This document shows positions 7,696-15,719 of a stretch of 20,471 nucleotides of DNA, piece by piece (position 1 is the first letter of the stretch; each line of letters begins with the position of its first letter). Location of the stretch: positions 1 to 20,471 of the forward strand of contig JACMKV010000169.1 of NCBI GenBank assembly GCA_014379915.1. Reading direction: 5' to 3'. Source of the stretch: Burkholderiales bacterium (GTDB lineage: Bacteria > Pseudomonadota > Gammaproteobacteria > Burkholderiales > JACMKV01). The notes beneath the pieces are model-generated. The model ran no database searches. It was given only the letters and a program-made list of their open reading frames with translations, and was not told the DNA's origin. A program made the position numbers and the translations under genes.

Positions 7696-8832
7696 TTATC
7701 CTGCTGCTGAATAGTGTGTGACGGCCAGATCGCGCCGCACCGCGGGCGGCAGCGGCTCAAGCAACGCTTGCGCGACCTCCTGCGAATGGTAATACGCTTT
7801 ATGGCTTTGGCCGCTGAGCTTGGATAGCAACGACGCTTCGCGCACGAGTTTGCGGCTTACCCGGCCCTCGCCTTCGCCATGTCCGGGCACCTTCGCGCAC
7901 ATCCAATCTTCATCCGAATAAAAATCGATCCACGCCTCGAGCGCCGGGTTTTGCAGGCAGCTCGCGAGTTCCGCGCGCAACCAGTGCGAGCGATAGGAGA
8001 GCACGCGTATCGGCGAACCAAGCGTGACGAGGCGCACCGGGCAGTAGCCAGGCCGCGCGCTGAAATCAGCGAAGATGTCGGCGGCTATCACGGTCCCGAA
8101 ACTGTGCGCGACCACGGTCACGTATTGATAGGCTTGATCGCCGGCGATGCGCTCGATGGTTTCGAGGACGCGCTTGCGCGCCTTGTCGCGGCACCCCGCG
8201 CCATCGTCGTCGAATTCGTTGAGCAGGTAACGTTTACTGAAGTAGGCGATGTCGACGAGCGTATTGAGCGGAATGAAACCGAGCAGCACGGTAACGGCTG
8301 CCCAGACTTTCCAATTGCCCATCGCCCGGCCCAGTTCGCCGAGTTCCCGTGCGAGGCCGTTTAGCACCGGCACGTTCTTGAAAGTTTCGAGAAATACCGG
8401 ATCGCTGCCGATCGCGGTCAGCCCGAGCGCGAGCACGCTGTAATACCAGAGCAGCATCAGCACCGACGAGATCAGCAAACCCAGCGTGATATAAATCGAG
8501 CCGTGCATCGCGAGCCATACGCGCGAAAAAAACCAGTACGACAACAGCCCCAATCCGCGAGCCATTTTGGCGAGCGGCGTTTCCTGACCGACCCGGCTGA
8601 CGAGATCGAACCAGTACGCCTCGTAAACGTCGATCGTAGCGGTCGCGCCGCCTGCATGATTCACTTCGAGACTGACGCCCGATTCACCAGCCACACTTGC
8701 TTCGCCGGTTACGGCCGCCTTCGCAATTTGCGAAGTGTGGACTAAACCGCCTACCAGCCGATCGCGATAATGGTTTTTGGGCTGCGGATCGAGCCCCGGG
8801 ATCAGGATGATCGCTTGTTTGTCACGGGCCAT
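7696..8832 (-). CDS. Membrane-anchored alpha/beta hydrolase (lipase-like)
   Basis: The 378-residue protein starts with AIILIPGLDPQP (residues 7-18), a typical first strand and oxyanion loop of alpha/beta hydrolases. VVAHSFG at 240-246 gives nucleophile S244; candidate acid D308 and His near 344-349 follow. Between them sit two hydrophobic segments (about 110-141 and 176-197), so it is likely an inner-membrane or membrane-inserting enzyme whose hydrolase lobes lie on one side. No signal peptide. Start at ATG 8832 is chosen because AGGAGG lies at 8839-8844, six bases upstream; the frame is open further up but that part only overlaps the next gene. It follows the gp19-like gene by 38 bases and precedes the caspase fusion by 101. 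The middle domain of that fusion is the same broad fold. The substrate cannot be told from sequence. Confidence 0.7.
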   Translation of the reverse strand: MARDKQAIILIPGLDPQPKNHYRDRLVGGLVHTSQIAKAAVTGEASVAGESGVSLEVNHAGGATATIDVYEAYWFDLVSRVGQETPLAKMARGLGLLSYWFFSRVWLAMHGSIYITLGLLISSVLMLLWYYSVLALGLTAIGSDPVFLETFKNVPVLNGLARELGELGRAMGNWKVWAAVTVLLGFIPLNTLVDIAYFSKRYLLNEFDDDGAGCRDKARKRVLETIERIAGDQAYQYVTVVAHSFGTVIAADIFADFSARPGYCPVRLVTLGSPIRVLSYRSHWLRAELASCLQNPALEAWIDFYSDEDWMCAKVPGHGEGEGRVSRKLVREASLLSKLSGQSHKAYYHSQEVAQALLEPLPPAVRRDLAVTHYSAAG

Positions 8833-8870
8833 GGCCGTCCTCCTGATTAAGTGATAGTCAAACAACGCAA

Positions 8871-9764
8871 TCACGAAATCACAACAAGTTCCATGCGTTC
8901 GCAATACAGCTCGGCCGTCAGCCGGGCAATTGCCTGCTTGTCCGCCGCGGCCTTCTCCCTGCCCATCCTGAAAATGCCCAGGTTGAAAAAATTGATCCGC
9001 ACGAGTTCCGAAGTCAGGTTTGGCGCTAACAGCGTCAGGCTGCCTTTCCTCTCTTGACCAGCGCCGTTGTTTCCCTTCACCACGAAGTCTTCGTGCCACT
9101 GCAACCATGATTGTGCTGAAGACTCCGCGAGCGAAATCTTCAGATTCGGAAAATCGAGCCTGTCGGGCGCAATTCTGGTTGCGCCCGCTCCGTCGGTGTG
9201 GCGAATCAACGTCTGCTTCACGGTGAAGGTATCGATTCTGCTGACCTTGGCGCAATCCAGGCCTGGAATGTCGAGCCGAAAGTTGGAGACCAGCCATTGC
9301 TTCTGTTTGGTCGGAGCCGAAGTTGGAACCAGCTGGCCGGAGCCTTTTTTGGTGCGGGACAATTCGGGCGTGAACTTGATGTCGATAGTGCCGGCGTCTT
9401 TCGATGACGCATCGAGAGCCGGAAATGTCGTTTCGGTAATCAGGGTTCTGAAGAACTGCGATTCCTGGATCGCCTTCAGTTGCGCATCGCAAACGATTAC
9501 CGAAAGGTCGCGCTGCCGCTGCCTCGTTACCCACGAATCGGCGACCCAGGCATAAAAAGCAGGCGACATCGATAAGCCGATCTGGATGCCTAGGTCTTCG
9601 TACTGCGGTGGACCGATATGCTTACTGGAAAACAATTCCGATCCTGAGGATACGGCAATCACTTCCGCGCTCACAGCTCCGCCCTCGACCGATTGGACGA
9701 AGCCGGCTTCTTGCCCATCCACAATCAGCAGAAAGCGACTCGTCGGGAAGTTCGTGGCAGGCAT
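8871..9764 (-). CDS. Duplicated phage-tail-tube-like (T4 gp19-like) protein
   Basis: About 297 residues without signal peptide or TM segment. The N-terminal half (FLLIVDGQEAGFVQSVEGG, then EV, then a segment with FYAWVADSW and a later SVIVCD strand) and the C-terminal half (FRLDIPGLDCAKVSRI, then WLQWHEDFVVKG, a GSLTLL strand, INFFNLGIFRM and a final LTAELYCERMEL) each follow the order of gp19/Hcp-like tail-tube folds: strand with 'DG..V..F..V.G', helix with W, 'G.i.ll', 'w.f.ga'. This suggests a tandem double-tube domain as in some phage and injection-system tube proteins. No sheath, baseplate or other tail gene lies in the window. The assignment is fold-level pattern matching and should be tested by structure prediction. 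Confidence 0.55.
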   Translation of the reverse strand: MPATNFPTSRFLLIVDGQEAGFVQSVEGGAVSAEVIAVSSGSELFSSKHIGPPQYEDLGIQIGLSMSPAFYAWVADSWVTRQRQRDLSVIVCDAQLKAIQESQFFRTLITETTFPALDASSKDAGTIDIKFTPELSRTKKGSGQLVPTSAPTKQKQWLVSNFRLDIPGLDCAKVSRIDTFTVKQTLIRHTDGAGATRIAPDRLDFPNLKISLAESSAQSWLQWHEDFVVKGNNGAGQERKGSLTLLAPNLTSELVRINFFNLGIFRMGREKAAADKQAIARLTAELYCERMELVVIS

Positions 9765-9769
9765 CATGT

Positions 9770-9774
9770 CCTCC
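9770..9774 (-). promoter_or_regulatory. Ribosome binding site deciding the start of the gp19-like gene
   Basis: GGAGG on the minus strand lies 2 bases from the ATG at 9767 but 5 bases from the next ATG at 9764. The second spacing is normal, so 9764 is the preferred start. Confidence 0.65.
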
Positions 9775-10009
9775 GGTTTGGATCAGCGTTGCTCGTGTAG
9801 CCGCAGCGAAACGAGGCGTACCCGATTTCAGTTACACCCGCTTCAGACAGGACCCGCGCCGTGTTCCGGACGCTTTCCTTAAACACTTCTTAAACGCTAT
9901 TTCTGTTTTCTCGTCGAGTTGTTCGTCCCCGCATGCCGACGCTTCCCGTTTCCTCCAGAACAGGTCGCTAAAACCCGACGAGATCGGCAGCAGGTCTCGC
10001 GCTGCGACA

Positions 10010-11122
10010 TCAAATGGCCAAGTCCACCCACAGCGCTGCATGGTCCGAGGCGGCGTCTTCCGCGGCCTTCACCTCATCGAAATGCGGCCATAGGGTTCCG
10101 TTTTTTCCACCCCACATACCGAGGCGCTCGATTCTTGCTGCCGACACGCTTTCGAACAGCTTGGGCGAGAGCAGGATGTAATCAAGCTTGGAGGCCGCGG
10201 TGCAGGTTCCGTGGGTGCCGGGACGCCCGCCATCCTGGAATCCCGCAATCGCGCTGATGTCGAGCAAGTCCGAGCCTGCCGAGAGCAGCGGCGCGAGAGG
10301 GTCACGGTCGGGCGTATCGTTCAAATCACCGATAATCGCGACGTAGTCATGACCTGCGGCAACGTGGGCATCGTAAAGCGCGCGCACCCGCGTTGCCTGG
10401 CGCTTTCGTTTCGCGTCATTTGCCGTTTGACCGCCGTAGCCTTTGCTTTTGAAGTGATTTACGAGCACCCAAAGCTTGCCGCCGCTTTGCAGGCCGATCT
10501 CGAACTCCGCGCAGTCGCGGCTGAAGACGAGTCCTTTATCATCGCGGTCAGCGACATGCGAGCGTATCGAAAGGATCGGGTAATCGCCGCGGCTCAGCAT
10601 CCCCACATCGATTCCGCGGCTATCGTTGCCGTCGATAAGCATCACGTGTTCGTAGGCGGCGGCCGTCACAGCCGGCAGCACGCTTTGATTGAATAATCGC
10701 AGCGTGGTGCGATCTTCCGCCTCCACCACGCCGAGCACGTCCGCGTTGACCCACGCGATCACGCGCGCGGTATTTTCCGTGGCGGTTTCCCTTACGGCCT
10801 CGGTCTTGAGTTCGACCCATCCGATCCAGCTCGGCCGGCCTTTGGCTACCACGGTCACCTCGCCGCCGGGGCGCCGATTGAGAAGCTTGCCGCGCAACTT
10901 GCGCAAGATAAAAAATTCGCTTTCATCCCGACGCAGCAGTCCATGATCCGCAAGTAGTTTGAGGATTCTTGCTTGTATTGCCGGCGTGTAGACTCCTTCA
11001 TTGAAAAGCGTGTTCAGTTCCTGGTGCGCCTCGAGCGTTGCGCGCCCTTCCGCCCACGTGTCGAGGTTCATGGCCTTGACGCGGTCGAACATATTTTCTA
11101 CGTTAAAACTTGCGAGCCTCAT
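10010..11122 (-). CDS. Endonuclease/exonuclease/phosphatase (EEP) family protein
   Basis: The 370-residue protein carries the EEP metal-dependent phosphoesterase motifs: FNVEN (6-10), VVEAED with E134 (metal), RGIDVGML (169-176), VNHFKSKG with H223, GDLND at 265-269 (D266, N268), LDYILL with D314 and ASDH with D360-H361. The fold serves DNases, sphingomyelinases and inositol phosphatases, so nuclease, phosphatase or lipase activity are all possible. Residues 12-115 between the first strand and the Glu motif form a long extra segment. I recall this arrangement from a subfamily of about 370 residues in other proteobacteria. No signal peptide. A GAGGTGG-type site at 11127-11133 supports ATG 11122. 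Gaps of 245 and 259 bases separate it from its neighbours on the same strand. Confidence 0.85.
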   Translation of the reverse strand: MRLASFNVENMFDRVKAMNLDTWAEGRATLEAHQELNTLFNEGVYTPAIQARILKLLADHGLLRRDESEFFILRKLRGKLLNRRPGGEVTVVAKGRPSWIGWVELKTEAVRETATENTARVIAWVNADVLGVVEAEDRTTLRLFNQSVLPAVTAAAYEHVMLIDGNDSRGIDVGMLSRGDYPILSIRSHVADRDDKGLVFSRDCAEFEIGLQSGGKLWVLVNHFKSKGYGGQTANDAKRKRQATRVRALYDAHVAAGHDYVAIIGDLNDTPDRDPLAPLLSAGSDLLDISAIAGFQDGGRPGTHGTCTAASKLDYILLSPKLFESVSAARIERLGMWGGKNGTLWPHFDEVKAAEDAASDHAALWVDLAI

Positions 11123-11381
11123 GATTCCACCTCTTGTTTTAGCAGCCGAAAGCTAGACCGGACGGTGGCGCCGACAGGCCCACCATACGCGCAACAATCG
11201 GCTGCTGAACGTGAAATCCAGCGGGGCTACCCAGACTTGGCATAGTCGAGCAGCCCTTGGAAACCGACAACCACGCCGCTTCTTCCCCCACCACCCAGCC
11301 ATCATTTTTGGCAGTCCGGGTTGACGCGTTTGTTAGTTTTCGACCAGGCTTTCTCTCTTGCCTGTCTCTAATCGACCTTGG

Positions 11382-13553
11382 TCATCCAAGAACATTTTGG
11401 CCCACCGTTATCAGATCAATCCATCCGCCCAGGGAGGCCCAGCCGCTCCAGCCGTTATTGGGCGCGGTCTGCCACATGTGCCACAAGGCAGCATCCGACC
11501 CGCGAGCAAACACCTCGAGACGGCCATCTGCATTCTGTCCGAGGGCCAGGCGGTCGATCCATCCACCTAACGAGGCCCAGCCGCTCCAGCCAGCGTTGGG
11601 CGCGACCTGCCACTTGTGCCATAGAGCGTGATCTGAGCCGATGACAAAGAGTTCCAACCGCCCATCGGCGTTTCGCGCCACGGTGGGGGAATCGACCCAT
11701 CCTCCCAATGAGGCCCAGCCGCTCCAGCCGTTGTTGGGCGCGGTCTGCCACATGTGCCACAGAGCTTTGTCCGACCCGCGAGCGAACACCTCAATACGCC
11801 CGCCTGCCCGCCGGCGGGCATCGCGAACGGCGGCCTCGGCGTTGAGGAAGGTGCCAACGGGCTTGCCAGCATCCGTGACGACTGCCGTTCCGGTGCTGTT
11901 GAGGATGGTCCGGATCTCTGTGTGCGAGAGGTTGGGGTTCACATCCAGCATCAGCGCGACAGTGCCGGCTACTTTGGGCGTGGCGCCGGAAGTGCCGCCG
12001 AAACCGTTGCGATAGGCGCTATCGGAGGAACTACTGCAAGTCAGATCATGGGAACCGTCACCCGGTGCGCAGACCACAATCCGCGGTCCGAAGTTACTGA
12101 AACCAGCCCGACGGTTCTGCGTGGCATGGTATTCTGTTGCTCCGACAAGAATGGAACCCGTCTCCGGAATGGGATTGCCTGAATCGTCGATGCCGGCATT
12201 CCGATCGCCATTGCCAGCCGCAACGCACACCACTACGCCATTTGCTATCGCAGTACGGATGGCCGCATTCACTGAAGGAACCATCTCGTAGTTGCCAAAC
12301 GCGCCGGTCTGCACTTCAAGAATGATGACCTTGCGCCTGCCACCGCCATTAGCCGTGCGGACCCAGTCGATGGCCCTTGCCCATGCATTCCCGCCGAGAG
12401 CGGTTCCGGGCCCGCTGTCTGCCTGCACCGGCCAAAGGGTGGCGCCGTAGGCAAACCCTGCCATCCCCAGATTGTTGTCCGCGCCTCCCGCGATGCCCAT
12501 AACGGCGGTGCCGTGAGAAACCGACCCTCCGGTGGACACATTGGTGCCCCCGTCAAAGGCATTGTAGGCGTGGCTCAGGTCGAGACGGGATGCCAGGTCC
12601 TGATGGCTGGTGCGGTATCCCCAGTCTATGTCGGCGATGACCACGCCATCGCCGGAAGCCATGTTCCAGGTGTGGTTCGTCCGACAGCGGAAGATGTACC
12701 ACTGATTTTCCAGGCCGCTGACGGGGTTCAACACCACCTGATCGGTAGTGCCCACAAGCGGTTCGTTCAACGGCGTTTGAGGCGGGATAGCCTTCGGCAC
12801 GGCAACTGCGCGCTCCACCTCGGGCAACCGGTTAAGTTCCTGGGCGATACGTTGCGTATCCGCATTTGCCGGGAAGTGCAACGTGACAAAACTCTCGAGG
12901 TTCGGGACGGCGACACCTTGCTGTTGCGCCACCGCCTGCGCTTGCGCTGCCTCCTGCTCTGATGTCTGAAAGCTCGATTCGGCTCGTTCAAGCTGATAAT
13001 TTTGGAAAATCTGGTTAAGTCCCGCAAGGTTCACACCGGCCGGACTTGAGATTGTCGAAGGAGCTCCTGTAGTGGCGGGTATGATTTGCGGCCGTACCCC
13101 TTCGCGGAATTCGACCTCCACGACGCCAGGCTCAAATGCGGCCGGCGGAACGGCGCCGGGTGGCAGATTGGTCGGTCGGAAGCGATCGACGCCCAATTCG
13201 TCCTTCTCCATCCCGCCCGCCGGCATTACACCTGTAGTCGCCGCAGACTCTGCCATCCCGCCCGCCGGCATTACACCTGTAGTCGCCGCAGACTCTGCCA
13301 TCGCGGCCGCTGGCATTTCAGTAGCCGTTGCCGCGGGCTCCGCCATGCTCCCTGCCGGCATTCCACCTCCTGCTGACGCGGATGCCCCCATTCCCGGTGC
13401 TGGCATATTACCCTCCGTCGATCCCATGCCGCCCGCCGAGATTTCGCTCGCTACCGCTTCTTTTTCGATTTCTCCGGTAGGCACTTGCGCTCCTTGCATA
13501 GGTTCTTCCATACCTTTGATACCCTTTGGATCTTTTGTAGATTTTGTAGCCAT
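11382..13553 (-). CDS. Subtilisin-like serine protease with C-terminal PLL-type lectin repeats
   Basis: 723 residues from ATG 13553. Residues 40-118 are Met/Ala/Gly-rich 15-residue repeats of the MAESAATTGV type. Residues 145-260 look like a subtilase propeptide region. The S8 catalytic domain follows: D310 (in ADIDWG), H347 (SHGTAVMG), N448 (AAGNGD) and S522 (GTSGATP). Residues 585-723 are three 46-residue repeats with ALWHMWQ, GWSGWASLGGW and DGRLEVFARGSD, the pattern of PLL/tectonin-like (DUF346) beta-propeller lectins, which bind fucosylated or O-methylated sugars. Family propellers usually have seven blades, so three is short; the last one stops abruptly at GQNVLG. No signal peptide. The lectin may target the protease to a glycan surface. 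Confidence 0.88.
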   Translation of the reverse strand: MATKSTKDPKGIKGMEEPMQGAQVPTGEIEKEAVASEISAGGMGSTEGNMPAPGMGASASAGGGMPAGSMAEPAATATEMPAAAMAESAATTGVMPAGGMAESAATTGVMPAGGMEKDELGVDRFRPTNLPPGAVPPAAFEPGVVEVEFREGVRPQIIPATTGAPSTISSPAGVNLAGLNQIFQNYQLERAESSFQTSEQEAAQAQAVAQQQGVAVPNLESFVTLHFPANADTQRIAQELNRLPEVERAVAVPKAIPPQTPLNEPLVGTTDQVVLNPVSGLENQWYIFRCRTNHTWNMASGDGVVIADIDWGYRTSHQDLASRLDLSHAYNAFDGGTNVSTGGSVSHGTAVMGIAGGADNNLGMAGFAYGATLWPVQADSGPGTALGGNAWARAIDWVRTANGGGRRKVIILEVQTGAFGNYEMVPSVNAAIRTAIANGVVVCVAAGNGDRNAGIDDSGNPIPETGSILVGATEYHATQNRRAGFSNFGPRIVVCAPGDGSHDLTCSSSSDSAYRNGFGGTSGATPKVAGTVALMLDVNPNLSHTEIRTILNSTGTAVVTDAGKPVGTFLNAEAAVRDARRRAGGRIEVFARGSDKALWHMWQTAPNNGWSGWASLGGWVDSPTVARNADGRLELFVIGSDHALWHKWQVAPNAGWSGWASLGGWIDRLALGQNADGRLEVFARGSDAALWHMWQTAPNNGWSGWASLGGWIDLITVGQNVLG
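11385..11820 (-). repeat. Three 138-base tandem repeats encoding PLL-type blades
   Basis: The same core (AGGCCCAGCCGCTCCAGCC on the plus strand) begins at 11435, 11573 and 11711, exactly 138 bases apart, coding 46-residue blades. The blades are nearly identical at DNA level, so they were duplicated or homogenised recently. Confidence 0.85.
13208..13297 (-). repeat. 45-base tandem repeat in the subtilase N-terminus
   Basis: Two identical 45-base units (13208-13252, 13253-13297) and a diverged third (to about 13342) encode 15-residue Ala/Met/Gly repeats. They keep frame, so length variation here would not break the gene. Confidence 0.85.
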
Positions 13554-13869
13554 TTTTTCTCTCCTTCCGAAATTAAGGTTGCGCTTCATGCTTCGTCAGA
13601 AGCCCCGCCCGCGCACGAGGGGCCTAACTCCAGAGTAAGCGCCCGACGTTATATCTAAAAAGGCTGTCATAACGCCTAATCAGAATCGAAAGCGTCCGCT
13701 TCAATGCCGGCACGACTATTAACGCTGCAGCAATAGATACCGAGGCCGCAAGGAAGCACGGGTGTCCGAACGTCACTCTCCGAAACACCGACGCCGAATT
13801 CTCTCCGATTTTCCACAATCAGCACCGGGTACCAGCACGTAGGACTATTACTGGCCGTTCATAAACCTG
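13554..13869. other. Intergenic gap between the two subtilase genes
   Basis: About 316 bases. Besides the ribosome binding site at 13561-13566, I see no convincing gene, terminator or promoter. A short minus-strand frame (13624-13818) has no protein-like features. Confidence 0.5.
13561..13566 (-). promoter_or_regulatory. Ribosome binding site deciding the start of the subtilase-lectin gene
   Basis: AAGGAG on the minus strand lies seven bases before ATG 13553. The frame has an earlier ATG at 13589 without such a site, so 13553 is preferred. Confidence 0.7.
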
Positions 13870-15051
13870 TTATTGCGGCGCTTGAATCAGCCCCGCCCCG
13901 ACGTCGAAAGGATCGAATCCGGCTTGCAAACTGCTGCTGATCGTTGACCCTAAAAGACGCGCAGTCAGGTTGAAATGATTGAGGCTTCCGGCTGCCTTCA
14001 ACTTCTCGGCCCACAGCGCGGCGACTCCTGCCACATGAGGGGTCGCCATGCTGGTTCCGCTCAGCGCCCTTAGCCCTCCGCCAAGTTTCGCCGAAACCAC
14101 ATCTACGCCTGGCCCGGAGACGTTTGCGCCCGTGTTCGAAAACGGCGCGACCGTAAGCCCCTGAGCGCCCTCCCCGAGCGCTGCTATGGAGATAATGCCT
14201 TCATCTACGGCCGGAGGGCTTACCGCGATCTCCCAATCGGGGTTTTCGTCTCTTCTGCTTTCGTTGCCGGCCGCTGCGACGACCAGCGCGGGCTGAGAGA
14301 AAACGCCGCGAGCTCTGATGAGTGCAGCCAGCCTCTCGAAAAGCTGCGTGTTCGCGCGGTAAGCTTCCAAAGCGCGCGTGGCTGCCAGTTCCGGAGGAAA
14401 TCCGTTATCCTGCAACAGCTTCACGAAGCCGGGGAAATCGATTCCGAGAGACATCGAAATCACATGCGCGCCGTTCTCGACCGCCCATAGCATGGCGTTG
14501 CAAATTTGGTCGCTCGATCCGCCCTCATTGCCGAGCACCTTGCCGATCAGCGCTTTCTTTACCCCCGGCGCTACACCGATGCGCGTCCCATTGACGTTGC
14601 GCCCAAAAATAGTTCCCGCGCAATGCGTGCCGTGACCGTTCTGATCTCCATTGCCTTCCCCGGTGAAGTCCTGCTCGATGATTTGCGCGCCCGAAAATGC
14701 CGGATGCGAAGCGTCGATTCCCGTATCCAGCACCGAGACGACGATGCCGTCGCCGGTGAAGGGCGAGTTATCCGCGCCAACGGCTTTTACTCCCCACGCG
14801 ATTTGCGCGGCGGCGGGCGCCGCGTTGCCTTCTCTAGGCTTGATCAGCTTCATCGGCATCGCGGGTGCAACAGCCACCACGTCAGCTCTGTTGCTCAACG
14901 CCGGCAGCCGGCTTCTTTCGATTTCATCGACTTCAAGTGAAAGCCCAGGTGGATCCAAGTCCCGCGCGCCCGGCAATCCCCTGACACCTGCGAAAACATC
15001 ACGAGTCGCGGCACGGCTGCTTTTTAGAACGATGTACTTAGCCTTTTTCAT
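13870..15051 (-). CDS. Subtilisin-like serine protease (S8)
   Basis: 393 residues from ATG 15051. Residues 1-70 resemble an inhibitor-type propeptide (YIVLKSS strand, then ADVVAVAP). The catalytic domain has D109 (VLDTGID), H140 (GHGTHCAG), oxyanion N263 (AAAGNES) and S334 (GTSMATPHVAG), a complete and canonical set, with an insertion near 205-250. No signal peptide or TM segment is visible, so it is intracellular or exported non-classically. GGAGG at 15056-15060, four bases upstream, decides this start over an ATG 33 bases earlier. It is the first of seven same-strand genes and unlike its neighbour has no lectin tail. It could mature the other effectors or act as an effector itself. Confidence 0.88.
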   Translation of the reverse strand: MKKAKYIVLKSSRAATRDVFAGVRGLPGARDLDPPGLSLEVDEIERSRLPALSNRADVVAVAPAMPMKLIKPREGNAAPAAAQIAWGVKAVGADNSPFTGDGIVVSVLDTGIDASHPAFSGAQIIEQDFTGEGNGDQNGHGTHCAGTIFGRNVNGTRIGVAPGVKKALIGKVLGNEGGSSDQICNAMLWAVENGAHVISMSLGIDFPGFVKLLQDNGFPPELAATRALEAYRANTQLFERLAALIRARGVFSQPALVVAAAGNESRRDENPDWEIAVSPPAVDEGIISIAALGEGAQGLTVAPFSNTGANVSGPGVDVVSAKLGGGLRALSGTSMATPHVAGVAALWAEKLKAAGSLNHFNLTARLLGSTISSSLQAGFDPFDVGAGLIQAPQ

Positions 15052-15125
15052 ATGTCCTCCGTATCTTGGTGTGAACTGCACCATCTACCGATCGCCCTTT
15101 CGGGGCTTATCGAATTGATGGGGCT

Positions 15126-15584
15126 GTGGAGCGCAAGACGCGCTTTTCTTATTGTTCTACTTCATCGCTTTCTCGTAAATACGACAAAAGGCGTAGCACC
15201 AAAGTAATAGGTACACGCATCAGGTACATGCGGTATGCCCCCGGATCGCGTCGAGTTCAGACGGACACCGCCACCATCCTGATCAAGGGAACGGGTATGT
15301 ATCTCGAGACTGATCCGCAGCGGACCTACTTCTGTACTTGTTACGGAGTTACGGAAGTGACCGCCAACGATGACCCGGGCAGCAAGGAAATCGTCGCGAC
15401 GAAGCACCACGACAAGCCGCTCTACATCCTCGGCGGTAGTCAAAACCGCGGGAACAACATCCGCCGGGCGCCGTTCATCAATCATACCGACGAGGAGCTC
15501 TCGCTGATCGAGACGCTGGTCGGGCGCACCGTGCCCTTTGTGTTTTCCGCGCGCGAGTACGAGAAGCCGCGACGCGAATATTGA
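15126..15584 (+). pseudogene. C-terminal fragment of a FecR-like protein
   Basis: From about 15285 the frame reads as the C-terminus I recall from FecR-domain-containing proteins of betaproteobacteria: KGTGMYLETDPQRTYFCTCY, then ATKHHDKPLYIL, then FINHTDEELSLIETLVG, ending in a normal stop at 15584. The preceding 50 codons (15126-15280) are Arg/Ser-rich and show no FecR signal peptide or first half, so the gene has probably lost its 5' part. It points away from the subtilase gene. Alternatively it is a short intact protein with an unusual N-terminus, but no good ribosome binding site precedes its first start. Confidence 0.5.
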
Positions 15585-15593
15585 TGCGGGCGC

Positions 15594-15614
15594 AAAAACC
15601 CCGTTACTGCGGGG
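15594..15614 (-). terminator. Intrinsic terminator of the TIR/PPC gene
   Basis: On the minus strand CCCCG, a six-base loop and CGGGG are followed by five T. It lies about 105 bases after the stop of the PPC frame at 15720, which it would end. Confidence 0.5.
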
Positions 15615-15719
15615 CGCCGTTCAGGAACGTCTCAAATTCATCACGCTGGATGGGACGTAAGTTGCCATGAAAAGATCAATAGAAACGCAGTCAATTGGAG
15701 CGAACAGAGGCATCGTCAG

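Noticed and set aside
8833..9534. N-terminal extension of the membrane hydrolase frame by 234 codons
   Set aside because: It overlaps the gp19-like gene, is Arg/Gly/Ser-rich without fold signals, and a strong AGGAGG site fixes the start at 8832.
11385..11820. Tandem repeats as a possible CRISPR or satellite
   Set aside because: The 138-base units are in-frame lectin blades with full coding conservation; there are no spacers.
13624..13818. 64-codon minus-strand ORF between the subtilases
   Set aside because: No ribosome binding site, motif or composition supporting a gene.
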